Assembly: GCF_000243715.2 (NCBI RefSeq)
Contig: NZ_AHMO02000011.1
Location: 186,001-250,000, forward strand
Reading direction: 5' to 3'
Length of the DNA stretch: 64,000 nucleotides
Source of the DNA: Leptospira broomii serovar Hurstbridge str. 5399
GTDB lineage: Bacteria > Spirochaetota > Leptospiria > Leptospirales > Leptospiraceae
Part shown: positions 19,637 through 28,174 of the stretch, piece after piece
How positions within the stretch are numbered: position 1 is the first letter of the stretch
Layout: every line of letters starts with the position of its first letter
Translations under genes and position numbers: made by a program
The notes under the pieces: model-generated
Seen by the model: the letters and a program-made list of their open reading frames with translations, nothing else
The model's database searches: none
Told to the model about the DNA's origin: nothing

Positions 19637-21638
19637 TTCGTCGATGACCGTTCTCGATGATTTAAACGAAAAACAAAAGGAAGCGGTAGAGACCACGGAA
19701 GGCCCCGTTCTTTTGATTGCTGGGGCAGGTACGGGAAAAACCAACACTTTGGTTCACCGCTTGGCCAAATTAGTATCCAACGGTGTTTCCGCCGAAAATA
19801 TTCTACTTCTCACATTCACAAAAAAAGCGGCTCGCGAAATGTTAACTCGAGCCGTTTCCATTTCGGACAAACGTTGCTCCAAAGTTAATGGGGGAACATT
19901 CCATTCATTCGCGAGTCATATTCTCAGAAAATACGCCCCTGTTTTAGGTATCTCTCCTCAATTTTCCATACTCGACGAGTCCGATTGTGTGGATGTTTTT
20001 CAACTGATTCGCGCGGAAGGAAATTACGCCGCCCAAAAACTTAGATTCCCTTCAAACGAAACATTATTATCACTTTACTCGACTTCCATCAATACCGGAA
20101 GGGATCTTCCGGATCTTTTAAAGACCGAAAGTCCCAAATTCTCGGATCAGGAAAATTCTATTCGAAATATTTTTTCCGAATACAAATCTTACAAGCGCGA
20201 GCGCTCATTATTGGACTATGACGATTTACTGTTATTTTCTCGCGAATTGCTGACGGACCATGATGGAATTAGGAAGAAGCTATCCGAACAATACAAATAT
20301 ATAATGGTGGACGAATTTCAAGATACGAATAAGTTGCAGGCCCATATAGCCTGTCTGCTTGCTTCGGAACACGAAAATATTTTCGTGGTTGGCGACGACG
20401 CTCAGAGCATTTACTCGTTTAGGGGAGCAAATGTTAAAGGAATCTTCGATTTTCCGAAAATTTTTCCGAACACGAAAACGATTTTCCTGGAAAGAAATTA
20501 CCGAAGCACTCCTTCGATTCTAAATCTTGCAAACGGAGTCCTACTTAATTTCTCCGAAAAATATGAGAAATATCTGTACACCAAAAACGAGGATTTTCGC
20601 AAGCCTACATTACACGGATTTCCGGACGAGTTGGACGAGGCCGAAGGGATTGCCGATAGGATTTTGGAAAGAAGAGAGGAAGGAATCGCACTCAGCAATA
20701 TGGCGGTATTATTTCGATCCGGCTGGAATTCCAACCAACTGGAGCTGGTTTTAAATGCTAGAAATATACCGTATCAGAAATTCGGAGGAAAGAAATTTGT
20801 AGAAAGCGCTCATGCAAAGGATTTTCTTTCTCTTCTCAGAATTAGAGAAAATCGATTGGATTCCGTTTCTTGGCTTAGAATATTATTACTTCTTCCAGGA
20901 ATCGGCGCAGCCAAAGCGAAACTCATACTGAACGAACTGAGTAAATCCGGCGGTGATATGCAAGCAGTCCGTCTATTGCAAAAAGGTGCGGCCACTACCG
21001 ATTTGCAAATGTTAAGCGATCTGCTCGACCGCTCCGATTTCAATCTAACATTAACTTTGGAGAATTTTTTAGAATTTTATAAACCGCTTCTGGAAAGAAA
21101 ATATGACGATCCGAAACGTAGAATGGAAGATTTAAATTCCTTTCTTACTCTTTCTCAAAGATACGAAACTCTCCACGAGTTTTTGGTGGAAATGAGTTTG
21201 GAAGGACCGAATCGGAGTCTCGATAAATTGGTTCCCGAGGAAGAGGATGAAGATGTCCTTGTTTTATCGACCATCCATTCCTCCAAAGGTTTGGAATTTG
21301 ATACGGTTTTTCTTTTGAATGTGACGGAGGGATCCTTCCCGTCCGGAAGAGGGGAAAAGAATATCGAGGAGGAGCGAAGATTATTTTACGTAGGGATTAC
21401 TCGGGCGAGAAAATCTTTGACACTTACCTACCCCCAAACTTCCTCCTCTCGGAGCGGCCACAATTTTAATCGCCTATCTCGTTTCATCGAAGAATTGAAA
21501 GAATCCGATAAAATTTTAGATAGAAATTTCTTTCCTAAACTCGATAATGCGACAACGTCGCATGCCGAAATTCATTCCGATAACCCTAAAACGGAAACGG
21601 AAGCCCGAAAAAGAATTCGAAATTTCTTCGGATCTTAA
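19608..21638 (+). CDS. UvrD/PcrA-type DNA helicase (SF1)
   Basis: A 3'-5' superfamily 1A helicase, 676 residues. Motifs seen: Q-motif LNEKQKEAVE, Walker A AGAGTGKT (about 40-47), TFTKKAAREM (Ia), DEFQDTN (II), GDDAQSIYSFRGA (III), FLERNYRST (IV), TIHSSKGLEFDTVFL (V) and RRLFYVGITRARK (VI). It is somewhat shorter than PcrA/UvrD (about 720) and has an acidic stretch before motif V. Role: removal of UvrC and the oligomer in excision repair, or replication-conflict clearing. Start is ATG 19608 (29-base overlap with slyD) or ATG 19644 (7 bases after its stop); both give complete motifs. Could also be named rep or pcrA. Confidence 0.9.
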   Translation: MEREDTTTIDSSMTVLDDLNEKQKEAVETTEGPVLLIAGAGTGKTNTLVHRLAKLVSNGVSAENILLLTFTKKAAREMLTRAVSISDKRCSKVNGGTFHSFASHILRKYAPVLGISPQFSILDESDCVDVFQLIRAEGNYAAQKLRFPSNETLLSLYSTSINTGRDLPDLLKTESPKFSDQENSIRNIFSEYKSYKRERSLLDYDDLLLFSRELLTDHDGIRKKLSEQYKYIMVDEFQDTNKLQAHIACLLASEHENIFVVGDDAQSIYSFRGANVKGIFDFPKIFPNTKTIFLERNYRSTPSILNLANGVLLNFSEKYEKYLYTKNEDFRKPTLHGFPDELDEAEGIADRILERREEGIALSNMAVLFRSGWNSNQLELVLNARNIPYQKFGGKKFVESAHAKDFLSLLRIRENRLDSVSWLRILLLLPGIGAAKAKLILNELSKSGGDMQAVRLLQKGAATTDLQMLSDLLDRSDFNLTLTLENFLEFYKPLLERKYDDPKRRMEDLNSFLTLSQRYETLHEFLVEMSLEGPNRSLDKLVPEEEDEDVLVLSTIHSSKGLEFDTVFLLNVTEGSFPSGRGEKNIEEERRLFYVGITRARKSLTLTYPQTSSSRSGHNFNRLSRFIEELKESDKILDRNFFPKLDNATTSHAEIHSDNPKTETEARKRIRNFFGS

Positions 21639-21639
21639 A

Positions 21640-22410
21640 ATGATTCGTCCTGAAGATTGGGAATCGCTACTCTCCGAGACCTGGAGCATCATTTCGCAAA
21701 AGTCAAGGCGACCGTCCCCACCTTTAAACCGAATAGAACTTAAATTCTACCCTTATAGAAACGGCAGTAGTTCTCTCCAATTTAAGAGCGGAATTCTTAC
21801 ATGCAAATTGCACGACTCGTTTAAAGACACTGATCTAGTCACGGCGGAAAGTTTAGCCAGATTATTAATTTCTCGCTTATTGAAGCAAACTGTCGAAACC
21901 AGTTGGAAAACTGTTGTTCAAGAGCATTTAAACGGAATTCCCAAACGTGCAACTCCAGTTAAGAAATATCCTGCTAAGGGAAATCATTACGATCTAGACC
22001 TAGTTTTTGCGTATGTTGCGAATAAATTTTTCCCTACTCAAAATCTTGACGACGTTCGGATCGAATGGTCCCCTCGAAGAGGAGAACGACGAATCGGAAC
22101 GTACGACAAGGAAGCTCTAACGATAAGGATTAGTCCTACTCTTGATCATCCCGATATTCCTGAATTCGTTTTGGAACACGTAGTTCATCACGAAATTCTA
22201 CATCACCTATTTCCGATCCGACGAAGTAAAAACCGAAATATTATTCACGGATGGGAATTTAAGAGAAAAGAACGGGAATATGATCGTTTTGAAGAGGCTG
22301 CATATTGGCTTAAGACGAGTTACCATTCCTTTCTTGCAAAAAAAGGACGCGGCTCGAGTCGTAAGAAAGGCAAGTCGTTGCGAAAGAGATTCTTATTTTC
22401 CTTTCGTTAA
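21640..22410 (+). CDS. SprT-like zinc metallopeptidase
   Basis: 256 residues from ATG 21640, one base after the helicase stop, so a coupled pair. The C-terminal half carries VVHHEILHH, an HExxH zinc site, with a third likely ligand in IIHGWEFKRKEREYDRFEEAAYWL, the pattern of SprT-like/WLM peptidases. The N-terminal 110 residues are of unknown kind. The C-terminus is very basic (KKGRGSSRKKGKSLRKR), suggesting nucleic-acid binding. Because eukaryotic SprT proteins (Spartan) digest DNA-protein crosslinks, and this gene is fused in expression to a helicase gene, a DNA-lesion role is a reasonable inference, not shown. Confidence 0.7.
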   Translation: MIRPEDWESLLSETWSIISQKSRRPSPPLNRIELKFYPYRNGSSSLQFKSGILTCKLHDSFKDTDLVTAESLARLLISRLLKQTVETSWKTVVQEHLNGIPKRATPVKKYPAKGNHYDLDLVFAYVANKFFPTQNLDDVRIEWSPRRGERRIGTYDKEALTIRISPTLDHPDIPEFVLEHVVHHEILHHLFPIRRSKNRNIIHGWEFKRKEREYDRFEEAAYWLKTSYHSFLAKKGRGSSRKKGKSLRKRFLFSFR

Positions 22411-22541
22411 ATAATGAATTTCGGCAAGAACCGGATTTGCATAACTGGAGATTTCCGGACATGCTATATGACGGAGAACGTAAAGGAAATTGAGTCCGAT
22501 TCTCTTCCCAGATAGTGACCTACAGTTCCCAAAAAGTTACC

Positions 22542-22640
22542 ATGAATTCCGTTAAACGCATTACGATATTTTATGCGTTCGTTCTTACGTTATCTTTTTT
22601 ACTTTCCTTGACGTTGCCGATCGTTACGATCAACACTTAG
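22542..22640 (+). CDS. Possible 32-residue membrane peptide
   Basis: A short ORF starting MNSVKR followed by an uninterrupted hydrophobic run of about 24 residues (ITIFYAFVLTLSFLLSLTLP) and ending VTINT. It stops 6 bases before the next gene's ATG, so it could be a single-span small membrane protein or a leader ORF coupling translation. No strong ribosome-binding site is seen, which lowers confidence. Confidence 0.35.
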   Translation: MNSVKRITIFYAFVLTLSFLLSLTLPIVTINT

Positions 22641-22646
22641 ACTAGA

Positions 22647-23387
22647 ATGAAAGCGAAGTATTTATCTCTATTAACTCTATTGCTCCTCAATTTTCCGATC
22701 GCAAGTCAGTCCTTTAATTCCACCGGAACGGATGCGGGCTTTTTCGATTCCTATCGACTAACAGGTGGAAACCCATTGACCCCGAACTACCAAAACTATT
22801 CTCCTAATATCCGCAGCGAAGTTCCCTTAACCGTAAACGGATCGGAAACTTCGATCACGGATCGAAAAAAAGAAAGAGATAGGTTAGAACTTCGAAGAAG
22901 TTTCTTAAACTGGCACCAAGGATTAGGATTGCTTACCTGGGGATTTTGGCTCGCTACAAACCTTGCCGGCGAGAGAGCGTTATCGCACCTGCATAGAGAA
23001 TACCAGCCATTTGCGGATTTCGTTCTTCTATCTAATCCTCAACAAAATTTAGCGGCTTACAACTTGATTCTGAATGCTTCTCCCTGGACAGGAGATCCCG
23101 GAGGCAATACGCATAAATCATTGGCTGGGACCACTTTTACATTATATGCACTGACCGCCGGACTAGCTTTTTTAGCGCCTAGCAATACCTTGGTGAGAGA
23201 GCCCGGCTTAACTACTATCTTCACGCATAAGGCGATGATTTGGATCCACCTTCCTGCAATGCTAGCACTACCTTTCCTTGGCCAAGAAATACCGAAAGGA
23301 GGCCCGGGGGCAGCACATCGAATGGAAGTGGTCGGCTGGACCGGGTTTGCGGCTTTTACTATATCTATTGCAACTTTCTATTTTTAA
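22647..23387 (+). CDS. Exported membrane protein with b561-like histidine pattern
   Basis: 246 residues: a signal peptide (1-20, ending IASQS), a polar segment of about 70 residues, then four hydrophobic helices. Each helix opens with a histidine: NWHQGLGLLTWGFW (about 90), NTHKSLAGTTFTLYAL (about 153), FTHKAMIWIH (about 192) and AAHRMEVVGWTGFAAF (about 226). Four helices with four His is the arrangement that holds two b hemes in cytochrome b561/DOMON-type electron carriers. The next gene encodes YceI, and in E. coli yceI neighbours a b561 gene (yceJ). I therefore infer a membrane heme protein working with YceI; no family assignment was possible by eye. Confidence 0.6.
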   Translation: MKAKYLSLLTLLLLNFPIASQSFNSTGTDAGFFDSYRLTGGNPLTPNYQNYSPNIRSEVPLTVNGSETSITDRKKERDRLELRRSFLNWHQGLGLLTWGFWLATNLAGERALSHLHREYQPFADFVLLSNPQQNLAAYNLILNASPWTGDPGGNTHKSLAGTTFTLYALTAGLAFLAPSNTLVREPGLTTIFTHKAMIWIHLPAMLALPFLGQEIPKGGPGAAHRMEVVGWTGFAAFTISIATFYF

Positions 23388-23397
23388 GGATCAATCC

Positions 23398-23955
23398 ATG
23401 AGACGTATTTTCGGCATCGTATCGCTTTTTCTGCTATTAGTTCCTACTTTCCCTTCAAGTTTAAGATCCGCAGATTTAAAAATTTTTCAAAAGACTTTAA
23501 AGTTTACGGTTATCCATCCGTTTAAGACGGTCAACGGGGTTTGCGGAGAAGTTAATATTACCCCGACGACCTATTCGACCGGCGCGAATGGCATACAACT
23601 TCCTAAGGCTGTAAAAATAGAAGCCCCTCTGAAGGAATTCAGATCCGGTGACGAAAACCGCGATTCGCATATAATTGAGAGCCTTGGATTTCCCGAAAAT
23701 CAGAGCGTTTCATTTTCGTCCACTTCTATCGATATAACGGACGGAGGCTGGCTTGTGAGCGGAAATCTAACTATAAACGGTGTAACAAAACCTGTAAAGA
23801 CCAAGGCTAATATCTCTTCCAGCGATGGCCAGATCGAAGTTTCCGGAAAATTTCAGATCAAAATGGGAGAGTATCAGATTACTCCGCCTAGTTTGCTGTT
23901 TGCAAAAGCGAAAGAGGAAGTCGAAATCGAATTTTCCTTTCTGCTGAAACCTTAA
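23398..23955 (+). CDS. YceI-family periplasmic lipid-binding protein
   Basis: 185 residues from ATG 23398 (AAGGATC upstream); a cleavable signal peptide of about 23 residues ends SSLRSA. The mature part is a lipocalin-like YceI barrel: KFTVIHPFKTVNGVCGEV, AVKIEAPLKEFRSGDENRDSHI (the usual FdSg...RD.h segment), FSSTSIDITDGGWLVSGNLTINGVTKPV and FQIKMGEYQI. Family members bind isoprenoid chains such as ubiquinone precursors or other long lipids in the periplasm. It starts 10 bases after the b561-like gene, so the pair is co-expressed. Confidence 0.85.
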   Translation: MRRIFGIVSLFLLLVPTFPSSLRSADLKIFQKTLKFTVIHPFKTVNGVCGEVNITPTTYSTGANGIQLPKAVKIEAPLKEFRSGDENRDSHIIESLGFPENQSVSFSSTSIDITDGGWLVSGNLTINGVTKPVKTKANISSSDGQIEVSGKFQIKMGEYQITPPSLLFAKAKEEVEIEFSFLLKP

Positions 23956-23963
23956 TGCAATTA

Positions 23964-25154
23964 TTATAATTGGTTAAGTAATTTACGAATCCCTGTTTCA
24001 AGTTCGTCCACACTCAGGAAAAACATAGGAAAAACTTTCTTGAGTTCGTATATTGTTGGAGCGTCCCAATACCGCTTCGGTTCCGGATTCATCCAAATAC
24101 TGTCGTGAAAATGATCTTTGATTTTCTTAAAGCTGTCCAACCCTGATTTCGGCTCTTCTGGAAGGCGATGATCGGTCCTAAATCTCGAATGATAAAATCC
24201 GTAAGCAGGATCCGTCAATTCGTAAGGAGCCATATATGCGTCCCCTACGACGATTACTTTTGTATCTTCCTTATGCTTCTTAAAGACCGATTTTAACGGA
24301 ATCGGATGCCTTAAATCACCTTTTAGATAGACGCAATCGTATACGGAATTGTGAAAATAATAGTACCCGAATTCCTTAAAATGGTTCATCTGATGACTTG
24401 CCGAAAAGAGTTTACTTACCCTATCGGCATGCGGAGTCATGCTACCGCCGGTATCCATCAGCAGTAATACCTTGATTCCGTTTTTTCTGGTCCGTTCAAA
24501 AATCAATTCGGTGTCACCCGCATTTCGGCAAGTAGCATCGACCGTCTTCACGAGATGAAATTCCGGAATCCCTTCCTTTCTCAGATTTCGGAGTCTTTTT
24601 AAGGCAACTTTGATTTGGCGTACGTCCAACTGCTCGTCAGTACGGTAATCCTTGTAACGTCTCTCCATGGCCTGAAAGATCGCCGACTTGCCGCCACCCT
24701 CCCCGCCGATTCGAATTCCGCCGGGATTGACGCCGCTATGGCCGAACGGAGAAGAACCGCCAGTACCGATCCATTTATTGCCTCCGTGGTGCGCCCCTTT
24801 TTGATTTTTCAAGCGATCTAAAAACTCTTCCCAAAGTTTCTCGGGAGGAATTAAACTCGGCGGAAGTTTATTCGGATTATCGAATATTTTCGAAAGCCAA
24901 TCCAAAATCTCCTGCCGAAGAGATTCTCTTAACACTCCTCGATCACCGAACATTTCTGAAAATATCTGATCGAAAGAATCATAGTGTTTAACGTCCTTGA
25001 TTAAACAAAGTCTTGATACGCGATAAAACTCTTCCAAAGTCAAATAAGGTTTGCTACCGGTTAATCCTTCCATAGCGCGTAGAAAATCGAGCAATTCGAT
25101 CGTGGAGAGCGGAAGACCTGCGGCTTTGAGTCTATAAAAAAATGGAAAAAACAA
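23964..25154 (-). CDS. CoxE-like VWA-domain protein
   Basis: 396 residues. The N-terminal helical part (FPFFYRLKAAGLPLST.ELL.FL.AM) and Gly-rich middle (about 120-165) precede a von Willebrand A domain with the MIDAS-like segment LLLMDTGGSM. Canonical MIDAS is DxSxS; here the third position is Gly, which may weaken metal binding. Such VWA proteins pair with MoxR ATPases in chaperone or metal-insertion tasks; this gene begins 9 bases after the moxR-like stop. The start is TTG 25154 with AAGG upstream. It converges on YceI with only 8 bases between stops. The actual substrate is unknown. Confidence 0.8.
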   Translation of the reverse strand: MFFPFFYRLKAAGLPLSTIELLDFLRAMEGLTGSKPYLTLEEFYRVSRLCLIKDVKHYDSFDQIFSEMFGDRGVLRESLRQEILDWLSKIFDNPNKLPPSLIPPEKLWEEFLDRLKNQKGAHHGGNKWIGTGGSSPFGHSGVNPGGIRIGGEGGGKSAIFQAMERRYKDYRTDEQLDVRQIKVALKRLRNLRKEGIPEFHLVKTVDATCRNAGDTELIFERTRKNGIKVLLLMDTGGSMTPHADRVSKLFSASHQMNHFKEFGYYYFHNSVYDCVYLKGDLRHPIPLKSVFKKHKEDTKVIVVGDAYMAPYELTDPAYGFYHSRFRTDHRLPEEPKSGLDSFKKIKDHFHDSIWMNPEPKRYWDAPTIYELKKVFPMFFLSVDELETGIRKLLNQL

Positions 25155-25163
25155 AACGATACC

Positions 25164-25967
25164 TTATCGGAATAACCGCAAATCTTCCTCGTTCTTTACC
25201 AGAGCACCAAGGAAAGGAATATTTCCTTCCTCAGGAAGTTTAGCTCCCATATGGACCAGTATTTGGATCCAATCTAAAAGTTCGCTAGTCCCAGGTTTTT
25301 TCTTCATATCATCCATCCTTCGGATAACGTAGAATGCCTCCAGGGCCCTCTTGATAAGCTCCGTATCTACTTTAGGAAAATGGGATTTAACGATTTCACT
25401 CATAAAAGCGGGGTCCGGAAAATCGATATAATGAAAAATACATCTCCTTAAAAATGCTGCTGGCAATTCCTTTTCGTTATTGGAAGTGATAATTGTCAAA
25501 GGACGAACACCCGCCTTGACTATACGGCCTGTTTCCTGAACGACGAATTCCATCCGGTCCAATTCGAGAAGAAGATCGTTCGGGAATTCGATATCCGCCT
25601 TATCGATTTCGTCTATAAGGACGACGACAGGGTCTGTCGATTCAAAAGCTTCGCCTAACGCACCTAGTCGGATATAATTCTCTATATTCCGCACCTTATC
25701 CTTGTCTTCGGTAAACCTAGAGTCGTTCAAACGCGAAACTGCATCGTAAAAGTAAAGACCTTCTTTAGCTTGGGACGTGGATTTGATGTGCCAGGTATAA
25801 AGTCTGCGTTTCAATTTTGCCGATAGATACTCGGCAAGTAGCGACTTACCGGTTCCAGGCTCTCCCTTTAATAAAAGCGGACGGGAAGTAATTTCCGAGA
25901 CTCGAACGGCTTCTTCCAATTCCGGAGACAATAAGTAGGTTTCGGAACGGTTTCTTTCTATCGTCAT
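25164..25967 (-). CDS. MoxR-family AAA+ ATPase
   Basis: 267 residues, single AAA+ module: Walker A GEPGTGKS (about 35-42), Walker B VVLIDEIDKAD, sensor 1 TIITSNNEKELP and the arginine-finger region AAFLRRCIFHYIDFPDP, which is diagnostic for MoxR. ATP-driven remodelling partner of the following VWA protein. The ATG is preceded by AGGA. The gap to pbpC upstream is 75 bases on the same strand, so this pair could be read through from the A2M-pbpC unit or have its own promoter. Confidence 0.9.
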   Translation of the reverse strand: MTIERNRSETYLLSPELEEAVRVSEITSRPLLLKGEPGTGKSLLAEYLSAKLKRRLYTWHIKSTSQAKEGLYFYDAVSRLNDSRFTEDKDKVRNIENYIRLGALGEAFESTDPVVVLIDEIDKADIEFPNDLLLELDRMEFVVQETGRIVKAGVRPLTIITSNNEKELPAAFLRRCIFHYIDFPDPAFMSEIVKSHFPKVDTELIKRALEAFYVIRRMDDMKKKPGTSELLDWIQILVHMGAKLPEEGNIPFLGALVKNEEDLRLFR

Positions 25968-26042
25968 GCAATATTCCTATACCTAAGTTGGACTTTGAAC
26001 TCCCTACTAAAAGAATTTTTTCCGTTCCCGCAGGTATGCTTT

Positions 26043-28163
26043 CTACCTAACTTGAAATGCCACGGTGTCGGAGATGTGAGCCCCGTTGATTCTGACGGAC
26101 AGGATAAAGCTTCCCCGTTTCGGTTTCCAATCATAGATATTCGAAGAGTCGGATTCCAATACCGAACCGTTTAAAATCCATTCCACCCGCTTCGAATTAG
26201 TTCTCGCTTCAAACCGAATCCTTTCATTCTCTTCAGGGATTTCGGGATCCAGTGCAAAGAGACTTCCGGTTTCCGGGTAAAGAATTTTAGGCGCTTCCGC
26301 ATTTCCTAATCCTATCGAACGCTTTATATTCGAGTTACTTGATCGTGCCATATGGACTTCTTGGTTAGAGGAGGGCCGCATCTCTTCCAGTGATTGTATG
26401 ACTTCCTTCCAGAGAGGCGCCGCACCGGTAACGCCGCTAACCTCGCGCATCGGCTCCCCGTCCATATTCCCTACCCAAACGCCCACCGTATAATTGCCGC
26501 TCGAACCGACGCACCAATTGTCCCGCATATCTTGAGAGGTCCCGGTCTTAGCAAAGGAGAAAAATTTGGTGGATAAATGATTTTCCCAACCGAAACTAAG
26601 CGATCTATTGTCTCGGGAGGAAAGTATATCCTTGATCGTTTGCGTTATCTCTTTCGGATAAACTTTTCTGAATCGAGTATTACGCTCCCTACCCCAAGCC
26701 TCGGTATTCTTTGAAGCTTCCTGCGGATCGAATGTAGGTTCACTCCAATACCCTTCGTTTGATAAAGTTCTGTATGCGTTCACCAATTCCCATAACGTGA
26801 TATCCGCGGTGCCTAGAGCCAAAGACAATCCGTAGAAATCAGGATTACGAAGTTTATCAAAACCTAATTCTCCCAAACGAGAAACAAATTCCGGAACCCC
26901 TGTCCAATCCAGCACTTGCACCGCCGGAATATTTAAGGAGGAAGCCAAGGCCATTCTTGCCGGAACCGATCCGAAGTATCTGTCCTCGTAATTCGTAGGA
27001 CGATATGAGCCGCCGATCAACTCCCACTCCCGGGGCAGATCCGTTAAAATTGATTCCGGAGTGAGTAAATTTTTTTCAAAAGCGAGAGCGTATAAAAAAG
27101 GTTTTAAAGTCGATCCCGCCTGTCGTCTGGCTTGAATCGCGTCCACAAAGTAATTTTCTTTCGAAAGTTTGGAGTTGCCCAGATAAATCAGAATCGCGCC
27201 GGTCCGGTTCTCAATCGCCAATATGCCCGCTTCTCTAACATTGCGCTCTTGAATCGAGGACAGAATTCGATTCATCGATTCTTCCGCTGCCAACTGACTT
27301 CGCGCATCTATCGTTGACCGAACGGCTCCCGATTTATATCCGTTTATCTCTCGATGAACTAATATGCGTCTCGCCGCATGATATGCTAAGGAAGACTCGG
27401 TATTCCAAAATACTTTCCGTTTCTTTAAATTAGCAACCGTTTCTTTTAACGGTTCGCATAAGTTCTTTGAACCTATTGCTTCCGACAGCCAACACCCGCG
27501 CCGATCCCATTCTGACGATCGAATATTCGGGTTTGGAAGAAGTGCAACTAATAATACCGCCTCTTCCGAAGAAAGGGATGACGGGTCGACTCCAAACACT
27601 CCACGCGATGCTGCCCGAATTCCTACAAACTCACCTCTAAACGGAACCAGGTTAAAATAAGATTCTGCGATCTCGGCCTTTGACCATCTTTCCTCTATCT
27701 TCCAAGCTAAAATCATTTGATTCCATTTTTCTGAGTACGATCTTTGACCGGGCTTTGATCCCAAAAGAAATCCCGCTAATTGCATAGTAATCGTACTCGC
27801 GCCTCTTTTCTTTCCTCCAAACACTCGATCCCGAATGGCTCCCAAAATCGCCTTGTAATCGACTCCTCGATGGAGCGGAAACCGCTTATCTTCTTGAGCA
27901 AGGATTGATAAAATAAACGATTCGGGAACTTCGGAGGTAGGAGTCCAAGCCAAACGCCGAACGGTATGGTCCAATCTTAATCGATGCAAATGCTCTCCGC
28001 TTCGATCCAAGAGTGTTCCTTCAGACGGTTCGTAATTGCTTTGCAGTTCCTGAAAACTAGGAACTTTTCCGGTCTGAATTTCGTTTATAAATTCTTTAGG
28101 TAATCCTTGTCCGAAACAAGGAACTCCGACAAATATCAGAAAAAAACAACGGAACCGAATCAT
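26043..28163 (-). CDS. pbpC: Penicillin-binding protein 1C
   Basis: A bifunctional peptidoglycan synthase of the PBP1C class, 706 residues. Glycosyltransferase domain: QEDKRFPLHRGVDYKAI with Glu91, and GASTITMQLA. Transpeptidase domain: nucleophile in AGSTLKPF (Ser351), SLN, and KTGTSQD (about 539). A C-terminal BiPBP_C-like domain of about 90 residues is present (ILYPETGSLFALDPEIP). N-terminal export signal MIRFRCFFLIFVGVPCFGQG. It lies 11 bases after the alpha-2-macroglobulin gene, the same pairing as E. coli yfhM-pbpC, where it is thought to repair cell wall after attack. Confidence 0.93.
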   Translation of the reverse strand: MIRFRCFFLIFVGVPCFGQGLPKEFINEIQTGKVPSFQELQSNYEPSEGTLLDRSGEHLHRLRLDHTVRRLAWTPTSEVPESFILSILAQEDKRFPLHRGVDYKAILGAIRDRVFGGKKRGASTITMQLAGFLLGSKPGQRSYSEKWNQMILAWKIEERWSKAEIAESYFNLVPFRGEFVGIRAASRGVFGVDPSSLSSEEAVLLVALLPNPNIRSSEWDRRGCWLSEAIGSKNLCEPLKETVANLKKRKVFWNTESSLAYHAARRILVHREINGYKSGAVRSTIDARSQLAAEESMNRILSSIQERNVREAGILAIENRTGAILIYLGNSKLSKENYFVDAIQARRQAGSTLKPFLYALAFEKNLLTPESILTDLPREWELIGGSYRPTNYEDRYFGSVPARMALASSLNIPAVQVLDWTGVPEFVSRLGELGFDKLRNPDFYGLSLALGTADITLWELVNAYRTLSNEGYWSEPTFDPQEASKNTEAWGRERNTRFRKVYPKEITQTIKDILSSRDNRSLSFGWENHLSTKFFSFAKTGTSQDMRDNWCVGSSGNYTVGVWVGNMDGEPMREVSGVTGAAPLWKEVIQSLEEMRPSSNQEVHMARSSNSNIKRSIGLGNAEAPKILYPETGSLFALDPEIPEENERIRFEARTNSKRVEWILNGSVLESDSSNIYDWKPKRGSFILSVRINGAHISDTVAFQVR

Positions 28164-28174
28164 CCGTAAATTCC

